Assembly: GCF_007565055.1 (NCBI RefSeq) | Contig: NC_044554.1 | Location: 137,453,463 to 137,517,462 of the forward strand | Direction: 5' to 3' | Source of the DNA: Rhinopithecus roxellana | Lineage: Eukaryota > Chordata > Mammalia > Primates > Cercopithecidae | Length of the DNA: 64,000 nucleotides | Shown: piece after piece, positions 34,205 to 46,990 of the stretch | How positions within the stretch are numbered: position 1 is the first letter of the stretch | Layout: each line of letters starts with the position of its first letter | Notes under the pieces: generated by a model | Told to the model about the DNA's origin: nothing | Seen by the model: only the letters and a program-made list of their open reading frames with translations | The model's database searches: none | Translations under genes and position numbers: made by a program

Positions 34205-34492
34205 TTTTTTTTTTTGAGGCGGAGTCTCGCTCTGTCGCCCGGACTGGAGTGCAGTGGCCAGATCTCAGCTCACTGCAAGCTCCGCCTCCCGGGTTTACGC
34301 CATTCTCCTGCCTCAGCCTCCCGAGTAGCTGGGACCACAGGCGCCCGCCACCTCGCCCGGCTAGTTTTTGTATTTTTAGTAGAGACGGGGTTTCACCGTG
34401 TTAGCCAGGATGGTCTCGATCTCCTGACCTCGTGATCCGCCCGTCTCGGCCTCCCAAAGTGCTGGGATTACAGGCTTGAGCCACCGCGCCCG

Positions 34493-34495
<3 letters not shown>
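34205..34495 (-). mobile_element. Young AluY-type element (cercopithecid form), antisense; first of a tandem pair
   Basis: An 11-base T-run leads into GAGGCGGAGTCTCGCTCTGTC, and the copy ends GAGCCACCGCGCCCGGCC. It is nearly CpG-intact, so it is young. Diagnostic forms CCACCTCGCCCGGCTAG, CCCGTCTCGGCCTCC and AGGCTTGAGCC recall macaque/baboon AluY lineages and not the human AluY. The left flank TAAATATGCT repeats on the far side of the second Alu. Confidence 0.95.
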
Positions 34496-34528
<33 letters not shown>

Positions 34529-34813
34529 AGACGGAGTCTCGCTCTGCCGCCCGGGCTGGAGTGCAGTGGCCGGCTCTCAGCTCACTGCAAGCTCCGCCTC
34601 CCGGGTTCACGCCATTCTCCTGTCTCAGCCTCCCGAGTAGCTGGGACTACAGGCGCCCGCCACCTCGCCCGGCTAGTTTTTTTTTTGTATTTTTTAGTAG
34701 AGACGGGGTTTCACCGTATTAGCCAGGATGGTCTTGATCTCCTGACCTCGTGATCCGCCCGTCTCGGCCTCCCAAAGTGCTGGGATTACAGGCTTGAGCC
34801 ACCACGCCCGGCC
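34496..34813 (-). mobile_element. Young AluY-type element (cercopithecid form), antisense; second of a tandem pair
   Basis: It begins with a 32-base T-run shared with the junction to the first Alu. It continues GAGACGGAGTCTCGCTCTGCC and ends GCCACCACGCCCGGCC. It has the same lineage-typical forms as the first copy plus a T9 expansion near 34680. The right flank TAAATATGCT (34815-34824) matches the left flank of the pair, so one target duplication brackets both. Confidence 0.95.
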
Positions 34814-36150
34814 CTAAATATGCTTTCTACCCCTGGATTTTTACCTTCTCTCTCTTGAACAACACAGATTAGTAAGATTATTATTTGATATTGTCTAAAA
34901 AATCCCATAGGTGGTCTTCATTTCTTTTTTCTTTTTTCACCTCTGACTGTACATTTTCAAATAGACTGTCTTTCAGTGTATAGGTTCTTTCTTCTGTTTC
35001 AACAGTTTTGATGTTGATGCTTTCTATGGTGTTTTTAATTTTATTTGTTGTAATTTTTAGCCAGAATTTCTATTTTTAAAAATTATTATTTCAATCCTTC
35101 TGCTAAATTTATCATTCTGATCATTTATTTAATCCTTCATTTCATTGAATTGTTTCTCTGTATTTTCTTGAATTTCACTGAGGTTACTTAAAACAGCTAT
35201 TTTGAATTTCTATCAGGCAGTTCATATATCTCCATTTCCTTAGGGTCAGTCACCGATGCTTTATTTTGTCCCTTTGGTGATGTCATGTTTCTCTGATTGT
35301 TCTTGGTCTTTGTGGTCAGTTGTTGGTGTCTGATCATTTGAAGAAGTAGATACATATTTCAGCTTTTTCAGACTGGTTTTGTCCAGAAAAGCCCTTGAAC
35401 AGGTCATTCAGAAAGTCTAGTCAGATTGTGTGATGTGGCCCATGAAAAGGCTTCTTGCTGGAGTCAGGGCTAGCTGGACTGATGCCTAGGCCAGCAGGCA
35501 GGCAGATCTGGAGCCTGGATCCATGTGGGCCTAAGCTTTTATCCCCTGAATTGGCCTGAAGCCCATGCCCACTGGAACTGGTAAGGTGCTGGGGCAGGCC
35601 CAGAGCCTGGAGCCACTGGGGAATTCTGACACTGTGAGACATTTAAAACCAGGGGTAGCCAAAGTTGGTTCAGCAGTGATGCAAACTGGAGATAAAGTTC
35701 TTTGTGCGGGCCTGAAGTGTAGGACTGTGGGGTCTTATCTGGTGCTGGGGTGGATGTGGAAACTCAGTTTGCAGGTATTGACCTGGAGTCTGGAATCATG
35801 GGAGCCTGCCAAATGCTAGGGTTTACTCTGGTGGCTCAGGTATTGTGGTCCAAGGCAAAGTCCTGGGCTCATTTTCCTCTCTTTCTCCAAAGTGGACAAT
35901 GTTTCTCTCTACACTATGCTGCCCAGGGTTGTGAAGGGGTACTGCAAGTAATGTAAAACTATCCTTCCGATCCTCTGCAATATGTCTTCTCTTATTTCTA
36001 TGCTTCATCCAGGTGTTGTAACCCTTCACTGTTTTTTTTTTTTTTTTTTTTTTTTCACTTGTGAAGGTATTTTCATTTATGGATAGTGTTTCAAATCGAT
36101 GTTTTTGTGGAAACATAATTGTTGGAGGATCCCACCTTCCCCATAGTTCG

Positions 36151-37690
36151 TTCATTTAATGTAATTATTTATATGGTTAGACTTACATCTATCATTTTGT
36201 TCTTTACTCTCTATTTGTCTTATATCATTTTTAAATAACAGCTTGACTTAGATATAATTTTGTTTAGGGTATACAATTTACTGTCTTATTCTCAGAGTTG
36301 CATATCATCACCATCATATAATTTTCATACTTTTCCATTAAAACAAAAACAAATTCCAAACTTATTATCAGTTACTCCCATTCTCCCTTTACCCCAGACT
36401 GCAACAACCCTTAATCCAATTTCTGTCTCTGTGGATTTACCTGGACATTTTATATAGATTGAATTATATCATATATGGCCTTTGTGAATGGTTTCTTTCA
36501 TGTAGCATAAGTTTTTAAGGTTCATTAATAGTGTAACAAAAATCAGTACTTCATTGCTTTTTAAGTCTGAATAATATTTTATTGTATGGGTAAACCAAAT
36601 TTTCTTTAACCATTAGTCAGTTGATGTACATTTGGATTGTTTCTACTGTTTGGTTATTATGAATAGTGCTGCTATGAATATCTATTTACATATCATAACT
36701 GTTTTGTTCCTCTTTTCTTCTGTTATACCTTCTTTTGTACTTTTTAGCATACCATTTTTGCCCTTTGGAATAAAAAATTAAATTATATTTAAATAGCTAT
36801 GAACTTCTTAATGGTTACTTTATGGACTACAGTATCTACCTCATCCTTTCACAGCTATTTCAGAATATTATTAACTTATTCTTATAAGACAGAGAATTCT
36901 TTCCCACTATCACTCCTTTTCCTCCTCTCTGTTCTGTGATCTGTATGTTATAACCTTAACAAAAAAAGTGTTATAAATATTGCTGCATAAAATCTTACAT
37001 CTTTTAGAGATGTTAAAATATAAATTTATAAAATCTTTTATGTGTACTATACATACCATTTCTGATGCTCTATATTTATTCCTGTGGATTAGAGTTACTG
37101 TCTGGTTTCACTTTCTTTCAGACCTATAGGTTTCCATTAGTATTTCATGTACGTAGGTCTGCTAGGAATGAATTTTCTCAGACTTTGCTTATCTGGCAAT
37201 TTCTTTATTTTACTGTCATTTTTGAAGCATGATCTTGTTAGATAAATATTTTTTGGTTGACAACTTTTTGGTATTTCAGTATTTTGAGCATGAGCTTCCA
37301 CTGTCTTCTGACATCTATGTTCCTGATCATAGGTTAGCTATTTATATTAATGTGGTTGCCTTGCCCTTGATGAGTCATTTTTCCCTTGATGCCTTATACT
37401 ATTTTCTTATTCTAGTTGACAGGAATCTATTCTACTCTGGTTTTTTTGTTTGTTTGTTTGTTTTTGTTTAGGTGATTACATTCCTATTTCTCATCAAATT
37501 TGTGAAATTTTTGAACACTATTTGTTAAAATGTTTTTTTCCTGCCCCCTTATCTCTCTTCTATTTTTGCGACTTCCATGATCTGCTTGTTGAAATGCTTG
37601 ATGTTGACTCACACATCGAGGCAGAGCTCATTTTATGTTTTTTCCCCTCTAAATTCATCAGATTAAATCTTTTCTATTGATGGATGTTCA
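36151..37690 (-). mobile_element. Antisense L1M fragment, interrupted by another L1
   Basis: L1M antisense blocks sit on both sides of a separate L1 3' end. 'ttgttctttactctctatttgtc' lies before it; 'ttttgtactttttagcataccatttt', 'aggtctgctaggaatgaattttctcag' and 'catcaaatttgtgaaatttttgaacact' lie after it. Degraded, with no usable ORF. Confidence 0.65.
36232..36700 (-). mobile_element. L1M 3' end, antisense, nested
   Basis: 'gacttagatataatttt', 'agagttgcatatcatcaccatcat', 'tctgtctctgtggatttacctgg', 'ttgtatgggtaaaccaaattt' and 'ttggttattatgaatagtgctgctatgaa' follow the antisense order of an L1M 3'UTR and ORF2 end. It lies inside the L1M fragment at 36151-37690. Confidence 0.8.
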
Positions 37691-38088
37691 AATTTACTTA
37701 GTCAACTGCTCTACTCTCCAAGGAGTCAAGGCTACTTTCACCTTTTGGCTTCATATCTCAGTATGTGGCCTACATGGTTGCCACTGAAAGGAAGAATAGA
37801 GCAAGAGAGCTATATCAGATGTTTATATTATCTCTCTATATACCCCTTTGGCAAAGTGATATTATATGGCCCCAATCTAGTTACAAAGGAAACTGGTAAA
37901 CTTATCTCCTTATATATCTATTATGAAGAAAATAGAATGATAAAAAAATTAGCATTAACTCTGCCATAAATGTCTACATTCAGGTAATTGTGTCATCTAA
38001 CAGGCTTATGGGGTTTTGGGGTTTTGTCTGTTTTTGTCTGCTTACCTGAACATGATATATCATAATCCTCCTCATGTTTTCTTTTTCC

Positions 38089-38383
38089 TTTTTTTTTTTT
38101 TTGGAGACTGAGTCTCCCTCTGTCACCCAGGCTGGAGTGCAATGGTGCCATCTTGGCTCACTGCAACCTCCACCTCCTGGGTTCAAGCAATTCTCCTGCC
38201 TCAGCCTCCCAAGTAGCTGGGACTACAGGCGCCTGCCACCACGCTCAGCTAAGTTTTGTATTTTTACTAGAGATGGGGTTTCACCATATTGGCCAGGCTG
38301 CTCTCAAACTCCTGACCTTGTGTTCTGTCCACCTCGGCCTCCCAGAGTGCTGGGATTACAGGCGTGAGCCACCGTGCCAGGAC
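38089..38383 (-). mobile_element. AluS-like element, antisense, with clear target duplication
   Basis: It runs from a T-run and GGAGACTGAGTCTCCCTCTGTC to GAGCCACCGTGCCAGGAC. Flanks TAATCCTCCTCATGTTTT (38063-38080) and TAACCCTCTTCATGTTTT (38384-38401) form an 18-base target duplication with two differences. Confidence 0.96.
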
Positions 38384-40285
38384 TAACCCTCTTCATGTTT
38401 TCAAGTCAAATTATTAGGCCTTTATGTAGACAAAAGTGGATTCGAAATCACTGAATGTAAAAATTGGAGTAAATTATCCAGAGAGCCAGTAGGAATTAAG
38501 TCAATAATGATGGACCTTTATTAGGACTCAACTCTGATCAAATATGAAAGCAAATTCGTAATGGAGGGAGGCTAGAGCAATCAGATCATAGAAAGGGGAA
38601 AATGTGTATCTTTAATGAAAGAGGTGAAGAGAAGTTTCATGTTGCATTACACTTTTAAAACTCTATATTCAGACTCATGTTTTAATAAAAGGTTATCACA
38701 CTTAACTTCATATCCCAAAACTATTATTCACAAAATGAATAGCTCTCCTTGAATTGTGCAGCCTGATAGCCTTGCTTTACACCTCCCCTTCAGAGTATAA
38801 AATGCCTCTGATATTTAGGCCTTCTGGATGAATATTTTTGCTATACTCTTTGATGCATTTATGGTCTCAGCTGCCTCCATTTTGCTGAGTTATTTAAAAC
38901 AGTTTTCTCTTGATTGAATTTTTAATTGTTTAAATAAACTTTTTTGGATACCACTTACTGTATTAGCACCTCTCTTTTCTATTTGGCTTTATGCATTTAT
39001 ACATTTTAAATTCCACTATTGATGTTTAGCTGGGGCTTCAGACTAAAGCAGAAATAATTCCTTTGTTCAACTTATTTAATTGAGAGTTTATGTTTTGTTT
39101 TCTATTTTCTTGTATATTTTTAAAATCAAATATATAAGCAAAATGTTTAACATTTAATTGACTGGTGTTCATTACTTTCACACATCAATTATCAGTTAAA
39201 ACTATAATAATCAGATGAAATAAGTGGGGAAGATACTATTATGTGACAAATGAAAATAATTAAGATACACAAGTTTGACAACTTTTCCATGTAGTTAATG
39301 ATGAGTTTGGAAGTAGTAGAACACCATGATTTCTCTGTACATAGAGTTGTGTTAACTGGGGACAGCTTTTGAAAATCAGTGATTCCGTAAAGAAGGTCTT
39401 TATTGAAAAAAAAAATAAACATAGTGTTTGCCTCATTTAAATTTGCTTAGAGGAGTACAAAGTTCACAAGAGGTAAAAGACAAATACTTGTGAAAAGAGT
39501 AAAATAATTTAAATAAAAAATTCACATGCCTAAAATTTTAAAAGAACCGGTTTTCGATTCACTAATCAGAAAAGAAGAGAAACAACTGTGCCTCGTTATT
39601 CCAGACACGATAAATATGATGAATTCAAGGACAACACTTTCCTAGGAGAGTAATGCATCTTGGCATATATAATCACCTCTAAATGAACTACAAAAGTAAA
39701 GCTTTCCCTTGGCATATGATTTAATTTAATATATAAAAGTTATATTTATTCTAGAAAAATTGACGAATAATTTTGGCAGGCTTGTTAGTAGTATTTTAAA
39801 TTGATTCTTCTTTGCCTTCTAAGAGACTGGCCTTCCTTATATTTCTGCATATGGGGTGTTGAAAAGAGACCAGCTGTGCAATACGTCTTATCATTTACAA
39901 GTATAAGATGTATTCATTCTTGTGGACTAAGATATGCTTACAGCTCACACTCTATGCTTTATAATTCAATTAACAATCTGTATTTACGCTGACTTCACCA
40001 TTTGGCAATGAAAACCAACCTCATTATAAGATAAAGATATGAAAATTTGAGGAGAAAAGCAAATGTTAGTAAATTAACTCCATCCATTGTGCTAATCCTA
40101 TGTTGACAGCACTCATTGCTAGCAATTTTCTCAAGCTGCTAATACATGACTGTTACTGAAAATAACATGAAAAGCTTTCTAATTAATTGCTACTGGTAGA
40201 TCTGCTACTTCCAAAAGTTTTTCTCCCTTGAGATAGAGATGCAAACTTGTCTTGGCATATGACCATATACTGTTTTGCAATTTAC

Positions 40286-40371
40286 AAAGAAAATAGTTTT
40301 CCTTTCATTTGCTAATATGCCACAGAACAAAGAATATAGTTTTCCTTTCGTTTGCTAATACGGCACAGAAC
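40286..40371. repeat. Tandem duplication of a 43-base unit
   Basis: Units 40286-40328 and 40329-40371 both start AAAGAA and end CACAGAAC. They share TAGTTTTCCTTTC(A/G)TTTGC. They differ at only a few positions, so the duplication is fairly recent. Confidence 0.95.
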
Positions 40372-40961
40372 ACGTTGCAATAGATTTCAGAAGTTGATAA
40401 AAAGGGGTAAAAGGTATTTAAAACAACTTTTTTCTTTCTAAGTTGAATATTGGGTTAAAAGATGCCAAGCTGGCTGAACAATAGCTTACCATCTAAGTTT
40501 ACTTGACTCAGCTAAGAAGAGATGAACATAAGCAGCTAAGCAGAGATGTGAATAAAAACAGTTCTTCAAAACTTTGTTAGCAGAGAGTACTGTTTAATCC
40601 GTAACATATTTCACTTCCAAATCGTTGTGAGTGCTCAATGTAAATGAGTTGAGACTGCTGTCAAAATTCCTTATAAACACGTGTGCTTCTAAGGGAAATG
40701 TGAGAGAAACCACATCTTGCAACTGTCTGAATATTCTAAAATTGTTAAACTTTTAGTCGAAATTAAAAATAGGAATCTAACACTAACTTAAGAGTAACAC
40801 CATCAAAATTGTGCATTTTAAAAATCTAGATCTGAGCTTTTCCCAGTGTTTACTGAGTTCTGACCCAGTGGTTGTGGAAAAGTTTATAATTTCTTTTATT
40901 TTATGATCGTTATTATATGATCCTTATTACATCTCCCCTATCAAGCCTTCAGTGAAAATTT

Positions 40962-41095
40962 GCTCATTTATTCAACCAATGGAAAACACTTTTACAGTAT
41001 CTATTATATGCCAAACACCTTGTCAAATTCTGGAGACAGAGAGACTTTTACATAACATGCATCATTCACTGAGCCTTCATGAATGCATGACACTG
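40962..41095 (-). mobile_element. Possible L2 3' end, antisense
   Basis: 'catttattcaaccaatggaaaacacttttacagtatctattatatgccaaacacc' followed by 'ctggagacagagag' fits the antisense L2 terminus. Short and diverged. Confidence 0.45.
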
Positions 41096-43284
41096 AGCTT
41101 GAAACGTTACATGCTAGCCAAACATATTTTTCCACTCTAGGACAATGCAATATATATGACTGACATTTTGTAGACAAAGATAAATGTAATGTGAAGAAAG
41201 AAGACAGAATCAAGAGAAAAGCCCATTAATGTATTAATACCCAGGATATCACATTGGCATGTAAAAACTAACAGTGAGTATTATCCTGGATCGATACTTT
41301 GCAGAGTAAACAGCTCCAGATAGGCAGCCCCCACAGTGTGTAATGAGCAGAAACTTCATGCTCTCTGTGTTGTCACTGCTGATGTTTGAATCCTGCTGTT
41401 TTCACATTCTGGGCTGCTGAGATGACTGTATATTTTTGGTAGCTGAAAGGGAAGCTTGCTATGGTTTCTTCAATAACAAGCAAAAGACAAAACCTATAAT
41501 CCATCTCACGGTCACCCCATGTGACTTGAAAGATGGTGTTGGTGTAGATAATAGGAAGCATCACTGACAATGGCTAGTATGGAAGAAAACAAAAACCAAA
41601 AGCAAACATTAAAAAAAAATTAACTCAATGGGTTTAAGTTACAAGAAATTTTTCTTCAGTAAAATGGAACATAGAACCAGATCCAATTATATTTCACCAG
41701 CTTATTCAATCATGGGGGCTACTCATGGATTATTTCTCCATAGGAAAAAAGAAACACGTTTAACAGAAAAAAAAAAATAAGTAGAGATTTTTAAATGGGT
41801 GACAAGTTGTGGCAGACATTAGCGAAGAATTTTTGTAATGAGTAAGCACTGATGTATTTCATTCTTTTAGATTATGCAAGTACAGAAGAGTACCAATGAT
41901 GGTTCATTTTAAACATTTACTTAATATATTCTCACGAAACTCCTATAAATGTATATGTTTATCCCTGACATAATATAGTCTATTTCCTTAGTTTACCATG
42001 AAATTTTTTAAAAACCTGCTTTATATTAATCTTCACATTGGACTGTCAGCACCACATTCTTCAGTCATGAAAATGAAGTATCTTAACCACATAAAAAAAA
42101 AAACCTAATGCTTACCTCTAAGCAGTAAGTACTTAAATAGTAAACATTTGCTTTACAGCATGTTTTCTGTGTGTAAATTATGATTTTTTTTGGCAACATT
42201 TCTTTAAATGGCTTTCACTTTTATTGCATTGCAAAAGTGAGATCATATTCTTTGTATGCACTTCACGATCTCATTTGATTGGGTGTTAATTCCTGCGACA
42301 TACAGCAAAGGCTGATGTGCCTTTTGCAATTTGAAACAGTGGTTGCATGCTGAGAATAATTAGCTTCACTAAGGCAGAACAAATGATTTCTTTGCAAAAC
42401 ACCAAGTCTGTGTTTCAACAAAGATAATCGCAGAATATCCAAGTTACCTTAGGTCTTCTGGTATAGTGGTTACTTTGTGTTTGATTTACATTTTTGTAAT
42501 CTTAATTCTCTAATAACTATAGTGATCCAGAGATTATCACAAATAATATTATCTTTGAAATCTAGGGATAGAAGACTTACTTATTTTAATTGATTAATTT
42601 GTCAGTTTCCATTAAAATATTTATTTATGTGGCTAATTTATCAAATATTGTTTCTAATCATAATTTGGGCAAAATAATGTAATTGTTGGCTTTGGCTACC
42701 AGAATGATAGTGGTCTATCCTTCCTGACCAATACATCCTGAACTTTTGAAGATCATTTGTTAGTCTAATAGAAGAACATTTATTAGAAAACTAATTAGCA
42801 GATTTTTCTATACTTCTTTTAGTGAGATAATATGATTATGGTCATTAAATCCCACAAATCAAATTGTATTGAAGTATTGAAGTCATTTGGTAATAGCAAC
42901 AACAGAGAAACTATTATTATTTCTTCCTATTAGGAGGCTAATCTTTAAAACCAGCAAAATCTGCATTAAGAAGCTCAATTGTCTATATTTTAGTTAAGAT
43001 TCTAATTGAGTTAATGATTATTTTAGTACCGTGGGTGAAAGCCTTAATCAGAGTTCACTGTGCAACAAAAAGTTCACGAGTGCATACTGCACTGAAATTA
43101 GACTCTTAACTTTCATATCTCTACAAGGCTACAGGAAACTTAAGTTGTCATCTTCGCTGAGTTACACAGACCCATTTAGCCTCCTACCATTCCGGATACC
43201 GATGGTTTGACACATCTGCTTCCCTGCAGGATTCCCTCAACTGCTTTGACCCTGATGCTATAGATAAATTATTCCTCTAAAATA

Positions 43285-43494
43285 TCTCTGGACATGGTGA
43301 AACCCCAGCTCTACTAAAATTACAAAAAAGTTAGTCGGGCATGGTGGCGGATGCCTGTAGTCCCAGCTACTCAGGAGGCTGAGGCAGGAGAATGGCGTGA
43401 ACCCTGGAGGCGGAGCTTGCAGTGAGTCGAGATTGCTCCACAGCCCGCCAGACTGGGCAACACAGCGAGACTCCGTCTTAAAAAAAAAAAAAAG
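43285..43494 (+). mobile_element. AluY-like element, 5'-truncated
   Basis: It starts at GGACATGGTGAAACCCC (about a third of the left monomer missing) and includes the right monomer, with GGAGAATGGCGTGAACCC. It ends in an A-tail (43480-43493). Confidence 0.93.
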
Positions 43495-45364
43495 TCTGGA
43501 ATAATTAGATAAACACAAAGTTTAAAAGCTTTAAACTTGTAGTCTGTATTTAAATCTACGACATTACTGGAAAACAGATGATGGAACCATAATCAAATTG
43601 TTTCATTCTATGACGCTAATTTTAACCCTGTATGTTAACAGATTTCTGTTATCCTATTATTTGCTTGTGATATGATGAATGCTTTAAAGATCTAAGAAAT
43701 TATCCTCACGTGGAGACTATTTAAGTCATCAAGATGTTTAGTACTTTTTGGAATGTGAGTTTTATCTTCAGAATTGTTAACTCTGAGCACAATTCTGAAA
43801 TGTAAACTCACTTTGTAGAATACGTGCTCTACTAAGCTGCACTTGGTTAATGTAGACATCAGTCCAGTTAGCAAATGCAATGAAAGTAATGAAAATTACC
43901 TGAAGATTATTGAAAAAAACCATAAAAGATAACTTTAAAAAAAAAAAAAACAGTTGAATTCAAAGAGTATGAAATTCAAAGAGTAAAATAGTTTGCCAAA
44001 GAACATTGCTTAATTTTACTCAACTTTTTATAAAAAGTATTTACCTAATTATGTGTATTCTTTACATCCCTGAGTATCCAGGGAGGTGTCTAAATTATTT
44101 TGCTCAGTAAATAACTTAGATTAGGTTCAAGATGTTTATACCTTGTACTATTTAAAATATTAATTGATATTTCACAGTAAGGTAGAGACATGGAACTCAT
44201 TTTCTCCTATTAGCACCTTTCAAATAAAGTCTCTTTCCTTTTTGTTTGTCAAGTATTCAACTTTAACATTGTGGATTTTTTCCTTTTTAATGAAATCCCA
44301 TTACTGCCTGTGTTGGTTATATTAGGTTCAAGGGTGTATTTATTTCCTTTAGCAAATTTGAATTCAAAGGAGGTTTATAAAAAAGGAAGTGTTCATTGAA
44401 ATGTCCTATTGCAGTGAGTGTTCATTTTTGTTGCAAATCAAATTTAGTTACCTTAGCAACCCTTTTATTTGAAAAGTTCAAAGTGGATCAAACCCTTTTA
44501 AGAGAATATAATTAGGAAACGACAGCAATTACTAAGAATATCATGGTGTTGAAATAGTTTAATCACTAGCTTAGAATTGGTGATACCAGTGACAAATTAT
44601 TGAGGTTTAATATAAAAGGATGATGGCTTTTGTGCAGAAGCAGTTAAGTGACAATAAACGAGGGATTGCCTTTTTTTTATATGTGGTGACAGAAGATTAA
44701 TCTCATTGTGCACCAGTGAAAGGATAAAGCATAGCAAGATATAAGTATTATTTTATCCTCTATAAAATAATAAATATCATCAAACTCATTATTTTTTATA
44801 TATTAGCAAAGTAGCCAATCTCTCTACCATTTGAAATTAAATAAATCAACATACAACTTTACGAAGCATACTGTCCCAAAACATTATGCTTGACTCATGG
44901 AAATGAATTTGTTTTACGTAAAGCAATACAGACAAATCATACTGACAGAGGAGAACATCCTGATGTGATGCTGGATGAGGAGGGAGAGAGGATATCAAAG
45001 AGCTATGCTGATGTTTGCCAAAGTCATCTTGCTTTTAATTTTCTCAAGCCTGGCATCAACAGGGTCTCTGAAAAAATGGTGTCAGCCTGCCATGTCCCCA
45101 AATGCCATCATTTTTAATAAGAATATTTTATTCAGTTTTATAAGAACTATGCTATTGAATTTTTTAAAATGTTGTACTCTGTTTGAAGTCTTTAGATAAT
45201 GCATATTATTTTTCCTCTTTGGTAACTTTATTTAAAATTTAATGATTCACATATAGAGTTATTAAAATGTGATTTGAAGTTTCAGGGTTTTATCTTGTCT
45301 CAATGAAGCCAGCACAATACTAAGATATACAATAATAACTGAAATATACCCATGAAATAAAATC
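43495..45364. other. Upstream flank, nothing recognised
   Basis: It holds an A-run near 43936 and a small 16-base direct repeat (ATTCAAAGAGTA at about 43958 and 43974). No other feature. Confidence 0.45.
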
Positions 45365-46990
45365 ACAAGTTGATTTCACTAATAAATATTAATGAACAAT
45401 TTTGACATAAAATATTGGCTAATTGAGATATATGACAGAGAAATAGAATGAACAATAACATTATTTAGAATAATGCCCAGAATGCAAGGATGGTTAGATA
45501 TTAGGATTTATACTATATATTTTCTCATATTCACAGGGAAAAGAAGATGCTTTGTAACTATCATAAGATGCTAAAAATAAATTTGATAACATTTCTTATG
45601 AAAAAATTAAAATAAGAATAGATCAATATTTTTATAAATAAGAGTCATGATTCCTGTCATGATCATATCAAAGTAGTTATATTTTTCTTATATAAAATAT
45701 TCATGTGTTTTCTCACTGAATTGTTGAACAAGACAGAAATGCCACTGCCATGAAATTTAACATTATTCTATTAGTACATGTAGTTAGACAAGAGAAAGAA
45801 ATAAGATGGACAAATATTAGAAAAGGGAGTAAAAATAACCACTAACTGGAAATTACAACATCATATATCTATGAAACTCAAGGATATCAATAGAAAAATA
45901 TTTTAAATAAATTTAAAAATTCAAAAAATGTAATGTTTAAAACAGAAATCAACTACCTTTCTGAAAATTAAGAATCGTAAGTTAGAAAACATGATTAAAT
46001 GGATTCCCATTTATAACTGATAAATGAGACAGGCTAAACATACTTAGGAATTAATAAGTATATAAGACCTATATAAAATTTTTGAATTCTCCAAAGGGAG
46101 ATAGCTAAAGGAAAATATTTACCTATTTAAATGTAAATAGCTCATTTTCCCTATATTATTTTGTATGTTCATTAATCCACTTTATGTACACAAAATTTTT
46201 TACATTAATCCATGTTTTTAAGTGGTAGTAAAATATGCAGAAGCATATTTCTAAACCAAACAAATGGATTCTAACATTTCTTTGGAAATACAGACTTGTG
46301 AAAACAGTCAATGTGATAAAGAAGGAAAGGAAATATACTTGGTAAATACCATTTCAATTACAACATGATAATGGCACAACTGGACTTATGCAAAGCTGTG
46401 GAGCCGTAGGCAAGTTATTGCATAGAAGTCTTGAAACAAATCAAAGTTTATGGAATAGTTGAGAATATGAAAATAGGGGCATTTCAAGTTACTAAAGAAA
46501 AAATAAAGAAAACAGGGAATGTTTGCACAAACTGTAATCCATTGCAAAACAAGAATAATGAATTTCTCCTCATAATTTAATATAAATTACAGATTCATCA
46601 GAGACAATTGTGAATAAAAATGAAATGGTACAAATATGAAAATAAAATGTGGGAGAATATGTTTACAAATCTGGGGTGAAGAAGCCTGTCTAAGAAAGTC
46701 ATATATTCAGAAGCCATGAAGAAAGCAGATGGTTTCTTCATAATTAATTGTCCCATATAGTAAATAAAATAACTCACCAAAAATAATATCATATGACAAA
46801 AAAATGGGAAATGTTTTTGCTGTACTTATATTAATTGTTAACATGTAACACCTATAATATATTAAGAGAAAATTTTTAAAAATATTATTAGAAAGTAAAA
46901 GTTATGGATAGGCAATTCACTGAAAATTATATATGATTGGCCAAGAGACATGGAAAATTGTTTAATCTTAATCATAACTTTTAAAAAATA
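45365..46990 (+). mobile_element. Ancient L1M relic, sense, strongly decayed
   Basis: Traces include 'cccagaatgcaaggatggttagatatta' (ORF2 RT), 'aatttgataacattt' and 'tatggataggcaattcactgaaaattatatatgattggccaagagacatggaaaattg' (ORF2 end). The spacing and order match an old L1. Boundaries are approximate. Confidence 0.55.

Larger units (their letters stand above)
32046..36150 (-). mobile_element. L1M 5' half, antisense (5'UTR, ORF1, start of ORF2)
   Basis: In antisense order it carries ORF2 endonuclease-side blocks ('acattctatgccctttgattgg'), ORF1-side blocks ('tatttctttaaatatgctttct', 'tgtttctctgtattttcttgaatttc') and then GC-richer 5'UTR-like sequence (about 35400-36000). It ends near the L1 5' end, a 'ggaggatcccaccttcc' block. 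A 24-base T-run interrupts it at 36032-36055. An Alu (33230-33523) and a tandem Alu pair (34205-34813) are inserted in it. It lacks the 3' half. Confidence 0.8.
38402..43284. other. Repeat-poor stretch of the upstream flank
   Basis: Apart from a weak antisense L2 patch (40962-41095) and a 43-base tandem duplication (40286-40371), I recognise no interspersed repeat in nearly 4.9 kb. That is unusual for this window. No coding frame is credible. Conserved non-coding sequence is possible and cannot be judged without alignment. Confidence 0.5.

Noticed and set aside
34201..34753. Several open frames of 60-85 codons
   Set aside because: They are typical Alu-derived translations (for example SPGLECSGxxSAHCKLRLPG) and not genes. 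The same holds for frames over the other Alus.
44890..45199. Two overlapping plus-strand frames of about 75 codons
   Set aside because: No recognisable domain, no splice context and no CpG island. Length is within chance for this window.
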